Positions 25,204 to 34,321 of a stretch of 64,000 bases of DNA are shown here, piece after piece. The number at the start of each line of letters is the position of its first letter. Within the stretch, counting starts at the first letter, position 1. The DNA comes from Clostridiales bacterium (lineage in GTDB: Bacteria; Bacillota; Clostridia; Oscillospirales; CAG-272). The notes beneath the pieces were generated by a model that worked only from the letters and a program-made list of their open reading frames with translations, did not search any database and was not told the DNA's origin. The stretch is taken from positions 51,135 to 115,134 of the forward strand of contig JAAWDG010000011.1 of NCBI GenBank assembly GCA_022793655.1, in the 5' to 3' direction. The translations under genes and the position numbers were made by a program.

Positions 25204-26552
25204 AATCAATGAAAATATTACAATTTGGCGAGGGTAATTTTCTGCGTGCATTTGTTGATGCCATGGTAGACACCGCTAATGAAAAAGGCGTTATGAATGG
25301 CGCTGTTACGATTGTTAAACCAATTGCCGCAGGCGACCTTTCGCCGCTTCGTGCGCAGAACTGCGTTTATACGCTACTTGTGCGAGGCATGCAGAGTGGA
25401 AAGGTAATTGACGAGAAGAAAACTATTCGTTCTGTCAAAGAAGCTTTGTGCTGTTATCAAGATTTTGACGCAGTGTTGTCATTAGCATGTGATGAAGCCT
25501 TGGCGCTTGTTGTCTCGAATACAACTGAAGCAGGCATTGCGCTTTCGTCCGATGACTGTTTGGCGGATTGCCCGCCGGTCAGTTATCCGGCCAAATTAAC
25601 CAAACTGCTATGGGCGCGTTATGAACACTTTGCAGGCGCACCGGATAAGGGACTGTATATTTTGCCCTGCGAGTTAATTTCCGATAATGCGCGCGAATTG
25701 GAACGCTGTGTGTTGGAGACGGCAAAATGTTGGCATTTACCCGATGCTTTCGCTAACTGGATACAGGAAGCCTGCTATTTCTGTACAACGCTGGTTGACA
25801 GTATTGTAACTGGTTATGATAAAGAGTTAAGTGAAAAATACGGCGATCCGATGATTGACATTCGCGAGCCGTTTGCCCTTTGGGTGATCGAAGAAAAGGG
25901 CGATATTCGTTCGGTTCTGCCGCTTGACCAAGCGGGACTTCCCGTTGTGTTTACAAAGGATGTTACACCGTATCGTGAACGCAAGGTGCGCATATTAAAC
26001 GGCGCCCATACGGCAACCGTGCTTGCGGCTTATCTTTCGGGCAAAAAAATTGTGCGTGAGTGTATGCAGGACGAAGTCATTTCCTCTTATATGAGAAAAT
26101 TGGTTTTTGAAGAAATTATTCCCACTCTGTCGTTAGATAAAGAAGAACTTTCGGCTTTTGCCGAACAAGTGTTCGAGCGGTTTGAAAATCCCTTTATTGA
26201 CCATAGTTTGTTGTCAATTTCACTCAATTCTGTATCCAAATTCCGTGCCAGACTGCTTAGCAGTTTTCAGGATTATGTTCGCATCAATCAGTTTATACCC
26301 CGTCGAATCACCTTTGCTTTTGCCGCGCTACTTGCGTTTTATTGTGATACGGACAAAGCAAACGATGACGCGGCCGTGCTGACTTATTTTGCAGATCATA
26401 AAGAGGATACGGACTTTGTTCGCATAGTTTGTGCAAACGAGGCTTTTTGGGGCGAGGATCTTAGCCGTTACGATGGATTTTGTGAAACCGTGCAGCGTGA
26501 TCTTGATGATATTCGCCAAAGAGGCGCTTATGAGGTGATGAAATGCTTGTAA
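25200..26552 (+). CDS. uxaB: Tagaturonate reductase (altronate oxidoreductase) family
   Basis: 450-aa NAD-dependent polyol/mannitol-type dehydrogenase. N-terminal ILQFGEGNFLRAFVDAMVD is the UxaB signature, and RKVRILNGAHTATVLAAYL carries the catalytic region of the family. It interconverts tagaturonate and altronate in galacturonate breakdown. ATGA overlap with nagB. It is about 30 residues shorter than E. coli UxaB. No uronate isomerase (uxaC) is in the window, so the earlier step must be elsewhere or the substrate enters differently. Confidence 0.87.
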   Translation: MKSMKILQFGEGNFLRAFVDAMVDTANEKGVMNGAVTIVKPIAAGDLSPLRAQNCVYTLLVRGMQSGKVIDEKKTIRSVKEALCCYQDFDAVLSLACDEALALVVSNTTEAGIALSSDDCLADCPPVSYPAKLTKLLWARYEHFAGAPDKGLYILPCELISDNARELERCVLETAKCWHLPDAFANWIQEACYFCTTLVDSIVTGYDKELSEKYGDPMIDIREPFALWVIEEKGDIRSVLPLDQAGLPVVFTKDVTPYRERKVRILNGAHTATVLAAYLSGKKIVRECMQDEVISSYMRKLVFEEIIPTLSLDKEELSAFAEQVFERFENPFIDHSLLSISLNSVSKFRARLLSSFQDYVRINQFIPRRITFAFAALLAFYCDTDKANDDAAVLTYFADHKEDTDFVRIVCANEAFWGEDLSRYDGFCETVQRDLDDIRQRGAYEVMKCL

Positions 26553-27934
26553 TTGATGAAAGAGATAATGTAGCGGTAGAGACCGAGGGCCCTTGCGCCG
26601 GACATAAGATTGCAAGACGAGATATTGCACTTGGCGAAGCGGTGATTAAATATGGTTATCCAATTGGGCTTGCCTCGGCCGCGATCAAAAAGGGTGAGTG
26701 GGTGCATTCGCATAACTTAAAAACGGGTTTAGGTGATATTTTAGACTATACCTATGAGCCAATTGCCGCTCCTGCGCTTAGTGGTTCGGATACGTTCATG
26801 GGTTATGCACGTGCTGACGGCAGAGTCGGTGTTCGTAATGAAATTTGGATTATTCCGACCGTCGGTTGTATGAATGACGCCGCGCGCTCTCTCGCTAAAC
26901 GAACAGGTGCCTATGCCTTTTGCCATCCGTATGGCTGTTCACAGTTAGGAGAAGATCATCAGAATACCCAACGAGCGCTGGCCGGTTTGATTTGTCATCC
27001 GAATGCCGGCGGCGTATTAGTGCTGGGCCTTGGCTGTGAAAACAATCGAATTGAATTGTTGAAAAAGGTGTTAGGCGATGCTTATGACCCCGAACGGGTT
27101 CGTTTTTTAGAGGGGCAGAGCGTTAGTGACGAGCTTGCCGAAGGCGAACGGCTGATCGAAGAATTACAAGCAAGAGCCGCTCAGGACAAACGCACCGAAC
27201 AGCCGGTTTCAAAATTGGTTGTGGGATTAAAGTGCGGCGGTTCAGATGGTTTCTCGGGCATTACAGCCAATCCGCTTGTGGGCGTGTTTTCTGACTTGTT
27301 TATTCAAAAGGGCGGCAGCACAATTTTGACTGAGGTGCCGGAGATGTTCGGCGCCGAGACAATCTTGATGAATCGCTGCAAAGATCATGCAACCTTTGAA
27401 AAAACGGTGTCTATGATCAACGCGTTTAAAAATTATTATAAAGCAAATGGACAGCCGGTTTACGAAAATCCTTCTCCAGGAAACAAGGATGGCGGTATTA
27501 CCACGTTAGAAGAAAAGTCGCTTGGCTGCACACAAAAGAGCGGCAATGCAGCGGTTGTGGATGTGTTGGCCTATGGAGAAAGAGTCAAGTGCGCAGGTCT
27601 CAATTTGCTTAACGCCCCTGGCAATGATTTAATTGCGGCGACAGCGCTTGCTGCCAGTGGGGCACAGATTGTGCTGTTTACCACAGGACGAGGGACGCCG
27701 TTTGGATGTCCAGTGCCTACGATGAAAATTGCGACCAATTCAGCTTTGGCCAATAAAAAACAGAATTGGATTGATTTTAATGCAGGTGTTCTTCTGGAAG
27801 GTGAGAGCATGAGCGAGGTGGCCGAGCGATTCTATCAAACCGTCAAAGAAATCGCAAACGGAGAAAGACAGACTCGAAACGAAGAAAACGGGTATCGAGA
27901 AATTTCTTTGTTTAAAACAGGCGTTATATTATAA
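26543..27934 (+). CDS. uxaA: Altronate dehydratase
   Basis: 463-aa enzyme of the UxaA/GarD family that dehydrates altronate to 2-keto-3-deoxygluconate. N-terminal SAF-like domain (~1-75, including VIKYGYPIGLA), then the catalytic part with GRVGVRNEIWIIPTVGCMND, HPYGCSQLGEDHQNT, GLKCGGSDGFSGITANP and EVPEMFGAE. The strong RBS GAGGTGAT lies inside the end of uxaB and the genes overlap by 10 nt. KDG kinase and aldolase are not in the window. Confidence 0.9.
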   Translation: MLVIDERDNVAVETEGPCAGHKIARRDIALGEAVIKYGYPIGLASAAIKKGEWVHSHNLKTGLGDILDYTYEPIAAPALSGSDTFMGYARADGRVGVRNEIWIIPTVGCMNDAARSLAKRTGAYAFCHPYGCSQLGEDHQNTQRALAGLICHPNAGGVLVLGLGCENNRIELLKKVLGDAYDPERVRFLEGQSVSDELAEGERLIEELQARAAQDKRTEQPVSKLVVGLKCGGSDGFSGITANPLVGVFSDLFIQKGGSTILTEVPEMFGAETILMNRCKDHATFEKTVSMINAFKNYYKANGQPVYENPSPGNKDGGITTLEEKSLGCTQKSGNAAVVDVLAYGERVKCAGLNLLNAPGNDLIAATALAASGAQIVLFTTGRGTPFGCPVPTMKIATNSALANKKQNWIDFNAGVLLEGESMSEVAERFYQTVKEIANGERQTRNEENGYREISLFKTGVIL

Positions 27935-28040
27935 GGTAGATAAAAAGTATACCTTTGTTTTCGGGTATGCTGTCAAACAGTCGGAATAGGCGTGATGTCA
28001 TGTTCATCAGCTATCCCGGCTGTTTATATATAATAGGATA
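27935..28040 (+). terminator. Operon-end hairpins after uxaA
   Basis: AAGGTA / TACCTT followed by TGTTTTC directly after the stop, then a second imperfect hairpin AACAG-CGG-ATAG / CTAT-CCG-CTGTT at about 27975-28024. The first is the likely terminator. Confidence 0.5.
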
Positions 28041-28122
28041 AATAAAACGTTTTTTAAAATAAGCGAATAAGGTATATAGTAGGAGAATATGCTGTATTAA
28101 CTTAGAAAAGGAGCGTTTTATT

Positions 28123-29406
28123 ATGAGAATTCATGTGGTGCAGCCCGGCGAAACTATTACGGGTATCGCCCAGATTTATGGTGTGTCAGCGGCTCGAATC
28201 ATCAGCGATAATGCGATTTCCGATCCCGGCCGGCTGGTGGTTGGACAGGCGCTAATTATACTCATTCCAGAAACAACGTATACAGTCATGCCTGGCGATA
28301 CGTTGTTTTCTGTTTCAGAGCGTTTTGGCGTAGATCCGCTTGTGTTAGTGCAGAATAATCCTGAACTTGCCGTGAATGCACAGCTTTATCCAGGGCAGGT
28401 TTTGATAATCAAGTTTGAAGGGGCCAAACGTAGAAGTATTGCGACAAACGGTTATGCCTATCCTTTTATTGAGCGTACCATTTTGCTGCGTGCTCTGCCT
28501 TTTTTAACTCGTCTCACCATTTTTGGCTATGGGTTTGATTTGAATGGGAATTTAACGGTGATTGACGATCAGCCCCTTATTAATTTAGCTTACCAATTCC
28601 GCACAGCACCAGTTATGCTGTTGTCGGCTATTGATCAAAATGATGTTTTTAATAGTTATTTAGCGAGTGCGTTGTTTCAGGATGCCGCTTTGCAGGATAA
28701 AGTGCTTGACAACGTGGTTGCCGTCATGGCGCAAAAAGGATATTTAGGCTTGGATATCGATTTTGAATTTATTCCGCCTGAAAGCAGAGAAGGCTTTATT
28801 GGTTTTGTGCAAAAAGCAACGACAAGATTAAATTCGCTCGGCTATTTTGTCAATACGGATTTAGCACCTAAAACATCGGCGGGGCAAAGCGGCCTTCTTT
28901 ATGAATCACACGATTATCCAGCCATTGGCGCCGCGTCTAACACGGTTTTGATTATGACGTATGAATGGGGCTATACCTACGGTCCGCCTATGGCGGTGGC
29001 GCCGCTGAATCAGGTGAGAAAAGTGGTGGAATATGCAGTGAGCGAGATTCCGGTAAGCAAAATATTTATGGGAATTCCGAACTATGGTTATGTATGGCCA
29101 CTGCCGTTTGAGCAGGGGGTTACGCAAGCCACTACGATTGGCAATGAATATGCGGTGCGTTTAGCTTTGCAGAATGGCGTGAACATTCAGTTTGATGAGT
29201 TAGGGCAATCTCCCTGGTTTGAATACCAAGCGTTTAGCGAAAGCAGGGTCGTTTGGTTTGAAGATGTCAGAAGTATAGAAGCGAAGTTTAATTTGATTGA
29301 TGAATTTAATCTCTTTGGCGGGGCCTATTGGAATTTGATGCGGCCTTTTCATCAAAATTGGGCTTATCTCAGCGCTGTATATGATATTTTAAAAACAGTA
29401 TCATAA
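28123..29406 (+). CDS. sleL: LysM/GH18 spore cortex-lytic enzyme, SleL/YaaH-like
   Basis: 427-aa protein with two LysM domains (residues ~3-47 and ~52-97, each with the PGETI or PGDTL signature) and a GH18 barrel (~110-425). The catalytic DxDxE motif is LDIDFEF (D211, D213, E215). SleL/YaaH enzymes cleave muramic-delta-lactam-containing cortex fragments during germination, and the lack of a signal peptide agrees with deposition from the mother cell. AAAGGAG lies upstream of the ATG. Fits with sigG and spoVAF in the same window. Confidence 0.88.
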   Translation: MRIHVVQPGETITGIAQIYGVSAARIISDNAISDPGRLVVGQALIILIPETTYTVMPGDTLFSVSERFGVDPLVLVQNNPELAVNAQLYPGQVLIIKFEGAKRRSIATNGYAYPFIERTILLRALPFLTRLTIFGYGFDLNGNLTVIDDQPLINLAYQFRTAPVMLLSAIDQNDVFNSYLASALFQDAALQDKVLDNVVAVMAQKGYLGLDIDFEFIPPESREGFIGFVQKATTRLNSLGYFVNTDLAPKTSAGQSGLLYESHDYPAIGAASNTVLIMTYEWGYTYGPPMAVAPLNQVRKVVEYAVSEIPVSKIFMGIPNYGYVWPLPFEQGVTQATTIGNEYAVRLALQNGVNIQFDELGQSPWFEYQAFSESRVVWFEDVRSIEAKFNLIDEFNLFGGAYWNLMRPFHQNWAYLSAVYDILKTVS

Positions 29407-29410
29407 GCCT

Positions 29411-29440
29411 CTAAGAACAAGTTATCAGGCTTGTTCTTAT
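29411..29440. repeat. Extra copy of the family A terminal hairpin
   Basis: 30 nt differing at one base from 29528-29557. AAGAACAAG / CTTGTTCTT stem. Confidence 0.85.
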
Positions 29441-29452
29441 TGGTTTATAAAT

Positions 29453-29557
29453 GTTTCAGCAACCAAAAAGATTGACGTTTCCGGCATCGCCGGAATGTTA
29501 CCCTAAACGGGGAACAAGTCAATCTTTCTAAGAACAAGCTATCAGGCTTGTTCTTAT
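29453..29557. repeat. Structured intergenic element, family A copy 1
   Basis: About 105 nt aligned with 35771-35873. Outer stem GATTGAC/GTCAATC encloses CCGGC-ATC-GCCGG and a CCC/GGG hairpin, followed by TTTC and an 11-bp hairpin starting TAAGAACAAGC. Lies between the convergent sleL and SleB-like genes. Confidence 0.75.
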
Positions 29558-29616
29558 GAGTTCATATATAAAAAACACAGAGAAGCAATCTTAATTTAGT
29601 TGCTTCTCTGCGTTTT

Positions 29617-30342
29617 TTAGCTGTTGTATGGGCTGGGCAAGCTGAAATCCCAGACCTCACCTTTTAGGCCGCCTACGCGGAAAAGGTTGCGCATGCCGTT
29701 GCCTGAAAAGTGACAGCAGTTTGCAGGAATAACGCGGCCGACTTCGGTAAATCCTGCTTGTTCGGCTTGCCATCGGATATAGACGTCTTTGGCTAACAAT
29801 TTATTTTCTTCTGTGCATTCCTGCCAATCGCCCCAGCCGTAAAAGGCACCGCCTGTCACAACCTCAGATAATGTGCCGTATCCGTTGTCGATGCGGTTAA
29901 ATACCACCCATACAATGGCGGCTTTTTGTGTGAGCCCACTGCTTCCCGCTTCTCCTTGTATCAATTGGGCCAAGAGTATGAGTTCTTCTTCGTTTATTTC
30001 TTCGTAAGTAAAAGACCAGTCGAGTGAGGAAGAGAGAGGGTCAATCACAGGTTCAATGGACACGGGTTCGTCAGATCCGTTTGACTCATCGTCCTTTTGT
30101 GCTTGTGAAACAGTTATTTCTTCCTTTGGTATATCGGCTGCGGATGTATAGATTGTGAAAGGAGAAATACCGTTGACGGCATGCGATTGATACGTGTTTT
30201 CATAGCTAAATACAGTCAAAAGAAAGGTTGTGCATAATAATAGACTGACGGCGACACTGAGGTTAAAAAACAAAATAGCGCGTTTGCCTTTTTGAATCTT
30301 GATGGTGGTGACACCAAGATGTTTTAAACAATGCAATTTCAT
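29617..30342 (-). CDS. Membrane-anchored cell wall hydrolase, SleB/CwlJ family
   Basis: 241 aa: short cytoplasmic N-terminus, one transmembrane helix (~24-45), a Ser/Glu/Asp-rich linker (~60-110) and a C-terminal Hydrolase_2 domain with ELILLAQLIQGEAGSSGLTQKAAIVWVVFNRID, where the Glu of GEAG is the expected catalytic residue, and VIPANCCHFSGNGMRNLF. Related enzymes are lytic transglycosylases acting on cortex or cell wall. The best GGAGG is 14 nt before the ATG, unusually far, so the start is less certain. Confidence 0.82.
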   Translation of the reverse strand: MKLHCLKHLGVTTIKIQKGKRAILFFNLSVAVSLLLCTTFLLTVFSYENTYQSHAVNGISPFTIYTSAADIPKEEITVSQAQKDDESNGSDEPVSIEPVIDPLSSSLDWSFTYEEINEEELILLAQLIQGEAGSSGLTQKAAIVWVVFNRIDNGYGTLSEVVTGGAFYGWGDWQECTEENKLLAKDVYIRWQAEQAGFTEVGRVIPANCCHFSGNGMRNLFRVGGLKGEVWDFSLPSPYNS

Positions 30343-30422
30343 ATGAATTATAATTGCCTCCGTATGCGGTATTAAAACAAAACAAATTCTATGCGAATCT
30401 TGATAAAAATATGAATTTTTTG

Positions 30423-30452
30423 TTGACTTTTACGCCTGATATGCTTTATAAT
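30423..30452 (+). promoter_or_regulatory. Promoter of the amino acid ABC operon
   Basis: TTGACT (30423-30428), 18-nt spacer, TATAAT (30447-30452). Confidence 0.7.
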
Positions 30453-30556
30453 AAAAAAGATATATGTTTGCAGTTATTATATAATATGACAGTCACCGAA
30501 AAAAACGACTGTTGATTGACTGGAAATTTATTTTTAATCATTATTTGGAGGATCAG

Positions 30557-31366
30557 ATGAAAAAAATTGTAAGCATTTTGTTGGCAGCGCTCATGCTTTT
30601 TAGCATGATTTCAGTGTTTTCTGCTTGTGCAAAGAAAGAGGAAGGCACTTTAATTTGTGGTGTAACTATTTTTGAGCCTATGAATTATAAGACCGATGAT
30701 GGCGAGTGGACTGGATTTGACACTGAGTTCGCACGGTTAGTCGGCGAAAAAATTGGTATGGATGTCAAGTTTGAACAGATTGAGTGGAAAGCAAAATATT
30801 CTGAACTCGAAGCAGGCACGATTTCTTGCATTTGGAATGGTTTTACTGCCAATGCAGAGGATGAAGGTCGGGCCAGAAAAGAGTATGTAGATTTCAGTTA
30901 TAGTTATATGACGAATCGGCAGTGTGTTGTGATTCGCTCTGATAAGGCAGAAGAATATACATCACTGGATGCGCTTGCAGGCAAAAAAGCTGCCGCTGAA
31001 ACGGGCTCTGCTGGTGAATCTGCTGCTAAAAAAGCAGTGGGCAGTGAAACCAACTTCATAGGTGTGCCGGCCCAGATTGATTCTTTAGCGGAAGTAAAGT
31101 CGGGCGCTGTGGATTTTGCTGTAATTGATATCCTGTTAGCCGAAAGATTGACCGGTAAGGGCAATTATAATGATCTTCAAATTGCCGATATTGACCTTGC
31201 TTCGGATACGGAAGTATATGCGATTGGCTTTAAAAAGGGCAGCGAGCTGACCGAAAAAGTGAATCAGGCTATCAAAGAACTGTACGATGAGGGCAAATTG
31301 ACAGAACTTGCTGAGAAGTATAATATTACTAAGGCGTTAAAGTTGGATACCAATTTTAAAGGCTAA
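30557..31366 (+). CDS. Polar amino acid ABC transporter, substrate-binding lipoprotein
   Basis: 269-aa binding protein with signal sequence and lipobox SACA (~residue 20), then a type II solute-binding (SBP_bac_3) domain: ICGVTIFEPMNYKTDDGEWTGFDTEFARLVGEKIG, the YVDFSYSYM region and the typical C-terminal ELYDEGKLTELAEKY. Binds a polar amino acid or cystine; which one is not readable. GGAGG sets the ATG at 30557. First gene of a binding protein-permease-ATPase operon. Confidence 0.9.
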   Translation: MKKIVSILLAALMLFSMISVFSACAKKEEGTLICGVTIFEPMNYKTDDGEWTGFDTEFARLVGEKIGMDVKFEQIEWKAKYSELEAGTISCIWNGFTANAEDEGRARKEYVDFSYSYMTNRQCVVIRSDKAEEYTSLDALAGKKAAAETGSAGESAAKKAVGSETNFIGVPAQIDSLAEVKSGAVDFAVIDILLAERLTGKGNYNDLQIADIDLASDTEVYAIGFKKGSELTEKVNQAIKELYDEGKLTELAEKYNITKALKLDTNFKG

Positions 31367-31424
31367 GATAACGTAATGAGTAAATAGAGCTTTAAGGAAC
31401 TGCATAAACAAGGGGAAGAAAAAG

Positions 31425-32072
31425 ATGGGATTTACCGATGTAACGCTTCGATTATTGGGCGGGTTTGAGACAACCTGTATGATTTTTGTTTTGACGCTGC
31501 TGCTGGCTCTTCCCGCAGGGTTATTGATTTCCTTTGGCTCTATGTCAAGCTTTGCGCCGCTGCGTGTGTTTGTTAAAACTTTGGTGTGGATTATCAGGGG
31601 CGTGCCGCTGATGCTGCAGATCTTTATTGTATTTTATGTACCAGGTTTTATCTATGGTTCGCCTGTCTTTGCTCGTTTTACAGCAGTAATTATCGCTTTT
31701 GCGATCAATTATGCCTGTTATTTCAGTGAAATTTATCGGGGCGGTATTGAGAGCATCGCAAAAGGGCAGTATGAGGCGGGCCAGGTGCTTGGCTTGACTA
31801 AGTCCCAGGTTTTTTTCAAGGTGATTTTGCTACAAGTCATCAAACGCATTATCCCACCGATGGCCAATGAGATTATTACATTGGTAAAAGACACTGCTTT
31901 GGCCAGAGTCATTATGGTGGTGGAAATTATCAAAGTGGCTGAAGAGATGATGAGCAGCCACGCGATTATATGGCCGTTGTTTTATACCGGCGCGTTTTAT
32001 CTTTTGTTTGTGGGTGCGCTTACTCTGCTTTTCGGAGTTGCCGAAAAAAAATTGAGTTATTTTAAAGTATAG
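31425..32072 (+). CDS. Polar amino acid ABC transporter permease
   Basis: 215-aa HisM/GlnP-type permease with about five membrane segments. It carries the ABC coupling loop as EIYRGGIESIAKGQYEAGQVLGL and the downstream PPMANEIITLVKDTALA typical of this family. It follows the binding-protein gene by 58 nt, with AAGGGGAAG before the ATG, and is 9 nt from the ATPase gene. Probably acts as a homodimer. Confidence 0.92.
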   Translation: MGFTDVTLRLLGGFETTCMIFVLTLLLALPAGLLISFGSMSSFAPLRVFVKTLVWIIRGVPLMLQIFIVFYVPGFIYGSPVFARFTAVIIAFAINYACYFSEIYRGGIESIAKGQYEAGQVLGLTKSQVFFKVILLQVIKRIIPPMANEIITLVKDTALARVIMVVEIIKVAEEMMSSHAIIWPLFYTGAFYLLFVGALTLLFGVAEKKLSYFKV

Positions 32073-32081
32073 GGGTTTATT

Positions 32082-32861
32082 GTGTCGATATTAGAAGTAA
32101 ACAATTTGGCGAAACGCTTTGGCCAAACCGAGGTGTTAAAACATATTAGCTTTTCGTTAGAAGAGGGCGAATGTCTTTCGATTATCGGTTCTTCAGGAAG
32201 CGGTAAAACAACGCTGCTTCGGTGTTTGAATTTTTTAGAACGGGCCGATGCTGGCCAAATTGCCGTTCGCGACGAAACATTATTTGATGCAAAAGCACCT
32301 GGTGCGGGAATTGACAGTCGGGATAAACGTTTACATTTTGGCTTAGTATTTCAATCTTTTAATTTATTTCCGCAGTATACAGCCTTAGCGAATGTGACGT
32401 TAGCAAATTGTCTTTTGGCTAAAAAGAGACCTGATTATAAAAAGCATAAAAAAGAAATTTTAGCCAAGATTACAGAAAATGGCAAACAATTGTTAGATCA
32501 GGTGGGGCTTTTATCCAAGATGGATTTATATCCGCATCAGCTTTCAGGCGGACAGCAGCAGCGGGTGGCGATTGCCCGCGCGTTAGCGATGAAGCCGGAT
32601 ATTTTGTGCTTTGATGAACCAACCTCGGCGCTGGATCCTGAGCTGACCGGAGAGGTGCTCAAGGTCATTCGTTCGTTAGCGGACAAAAAAACAACCATGG
32701 TTATTGTAACGCATGAAATGCAATTTGCCCGAGATGTGTCTGACAAGGTTTTGTTTATGGATGAAGGCCTTGTTGTTGAATACGGCACGCCAGCGGAGGT
32801 ATTTGAGCATCCCACAAATGAAAGAACCAAGCAATTTTTAGAGCGGTATATGGCAGGATAA
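32082..32861 (+). CDS. Polar amino acid ABC transporter ATP-binding protein
   Basis: 259-aa GlnQ/HisP-like ATPase. Walker A IGSSGSGKTTLLRC, Q-loop LVFQSFNLFPQY, signature LSGGQQQRVAIARAL, Walker B ILCFDEPTSALDPEL, H-loop IVTHEMQFA. Starts with GTG, preceded by a GGGG stretch 5-6 nt upstream. Contains an insertion between Walker A and Q-loop (DETLFDAKAPGAGIDSRDKR region) seen in some Firmicute members. Completes the importer. Confidence 0.93.
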   Translation: MSILEVNNLAKRFGQTEVLKHISFSLEEGECLSIIGSSGSGKTTLLRCLNFLERADAGQIAVRDETLFDAKAPGAGIDSRDKRLHFGLVFQSFNLFPQYTALANVTLANCLLAKKRPDYKKHKKEILAKITENGKQLLDQVGLLSKMDLYPHQLSGGQQQRVAIARALAMKPDILCFDEPTSALDPELTGEVLKVIRSLADKKTTMVIVTHEMQFARDVSDKVLFMDEGLVVEYGTPAEVFEHPTNERTKQFLERYMAG

Positions 32862-32873
32862 TTAGATGAACGC

Positions 32874-32907
32874 AAAAAAGCAATCAGTGAATTGATTGCT
32901 TTTTTAA
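32874..32907 (+). terminator. Terminator of the amino acid ABC operon
   Basis: AAAAAAGCAATCA / TGATTGCTTTTTT hairpin with T tail. Confidence 0.9.
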
Positions 32908-32942
32908 ATGAGTTACTTTTGTTTTGTCTGTAGAATCAGCTC

Positions 32943-32971
32943 TTGATAAGCGGGCATCATGATAGTATAAT
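32943..32971 (+). promoter_or_regulatory. queH promoter
   Basis: TTGATA (32943-32948), 17-nt spacer, TATAAT (32966-32971). Confidence 0.75.
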
Positions 32972-33007
32972 GAGTAAATAGATATGATTAAAGGAGGATG
33001 GCGAGCG

Positions 33008-33535
33008 ATGAATTTATTGCTGCATACTTGCTGCGCGCCTTGTTCAATTAAGTGTATTGAGACTTTGCGTGAGGAAAACATTGAACCCACCTTATATTGG
33101 TATAACCCGAATATTCATCCTTTTACTGAATATAAAATGCGAAAAGAAACCTTGATTGATTATGCGAAACAAATAAACGCCTCTCTTATCGTGCAGGACG
33201 AATATGGTTTGCGCCCGTTTATTGAGAAGGTGTACCCAGATTTTGAAAATCGCTGTCAGGTTTGCTATGAAATGCGTTTAGAGGCTACGGCTGCTGCGGC
33301 GGCTGAACAAGGATATGATGGTTTTTGTACAACACTTTTGATCAGTCCTTATCAAAATCATGATCTTATCTGCCAAGTGAGTGAAAAATTGGCTGAGCGC
33401 TATGGTGTTTTATTTGTTTATCGTGATTTTCGTCCATATTTTAGAGAAGGGCAAAACAAGGCCAAAGAATTGGGCTTATATAGACAAAAATATTGCGGTT
33501 GTATTTTTAGTGAGGAAGAACGATATCGCAAGTAA
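33008..33535 (+). CDS. queH: Epoxyqueuosine reductase QueH
   Basis: 175-aa enzyme of the QueH (DUF208) family that reduces epoxyqueuosine to queuosine in the tRNA wobble position, the non-orthologous replacement of QueG. The N-terminal LLLHTCCAPCSIKC, central NRCQVCYEMRLEATA and TTLLISPYQNHD, and C-terminal KYCGCIFSEEERY supply the Fe-S/metal cysteines. AAGGAGG lies 9 nt before the ATG at 33008. Stand-alone gene with its own promoter. Confidence 0.92.
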   Translation: MNLLLHTCCAPCSIKCIETLREENIEPTLYWYNPNIHPFTEYKMRKETLIDYAKQINASLIVQDEYGLRPFIEKVYPDFENRCQVCYEMRLEATAAAAAEQGYDGFCTTLLISPYQNHDLICQVSEKLAERYGVLFVYRDFRPYFREGQNKAKELGLYRQKYCGCIFSEEERYRK

Positions 33536-33575
33536 TATAAAAAGTATGTTTTTTCGATTTATTTTTTGATTTCTG

Positions 33576-33604
33576 TTGACATTTTGTATATTATTTGTTA
33601 TCAT
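33576..33604 (+). promoter_or_regulatory. Promoter of the lipoprotein gene
   Basis: TTGACA (33576-33581), 17-nt spacer, TATCAT (33599-33604); leader of about 120 nt. Confidence 0.75.
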
Positions 33605-33733
33605 ATTGCGGGAATAAAAATTATAGTTTAAAAGACAAAATATTCATAAATTGATGATGTAAAGTAGCTGCAGGGAAATATTGCAGAATGCTTTTACATA
33701 TAATAAAACAGAATTTAATCTGGGAGGAAAACA

Positions 33734-34234
33734 ATGACAAAACTAAGAAGAAACATTGCTTGTGTGGCAGCAGCTATGCTGCTTTTGTGCAGCTTTATGC
33801 TTTGCGCTTGCGGCGCAGCAAAAGACAAAGAGTTTTCAAAAGCCGGCTTTACGATTACGTTAACGGATGGCTTTACAGAACAAGACATCGTATCGCAAAC
33901 CGCTGCTTATGTATCAACGAAAGTAAGCGTTACCGCGCTGAAAGAAGAATTATCTATTTTAGAAGATAATGATATCGATGCAGATCTTTCGTTGTCAGAC
34001 TATGCAGATTTAGTGATTGCGGCTAATAATCTTGATTCTAAGACAGAAGAAAAAGACGGCCTTTTGTGCTTTACCTATAACAAGAGTGTATCTGGTAAGA
34101 ATTTCACTTATTTTGCAACCGTATTTAAAGGTTCAGATGCATTCTGGCTGGTACAATTTGCCTGCGAAGATAGTCAATATGACGCTTTGAAAGAAGACAT
34201 TTTGAAGTATGCTAAATCGGTAAAAGTAGACTAA
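33734..34234 (+). CDS. Small lipoprotein, unknown function
   Basis: 166 aa. Basic N-terminus, hydrophobic segment and lipobox LCAC predict a lipid-anchored extracellular protein. The mature part has alternating strands ending in FTYFATVFKGSDAFWLVQFACED and a final helix KEDILKYAKSVKVD, a layout seen in small Firmicute lipoproteins resembling DcrB/PsbP folds; this resemblance is only suggestive. GGGAGG precedes the ATG. Monocistronic, with promoter and terminator visible. Confidence 0.75.
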   Translation: MTKLRRNIACVAAAMLLLCSFMLCACGAAKDKEFSKAGFTITLTDGFTEQDIVSQTAAYVSTKVSVTALKEELSILEDNDIDADLSLSDYADLVIAANNLDSKTEEKDGLLCFTYNKSVSGKNFTYFATVFKGSDAFWLVQFACEDSQYDALKEDILKYAKSVKVD

Positions 34235-34256
34235 TCTCTTTCATAGACAAAAAGAC

Positions 34257-34289
34257 AGCGCCTGTTAAAAAACAGGCGCTCTGTTTTTT
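34257..34289 (+). terminator. Terminator of the lipoprotein gene
   Basis: AGCGCCTGTT / AACAGGCGCT, AAAA loop, then CTGTTTTTT. Confidence 0.9.
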
Positions 34290-34321
34290 GGTGTAAGATA
34301 AAAGAAAAGGAGGCGAAATAT

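Noticed and set aside
28060..28122. Sigma-G or sigma-E promoter upstream of sleL
   Set aside because: GAATA and TATGCTG are seen near the right spacing but match the sporulation consensus too weakly to annotate.
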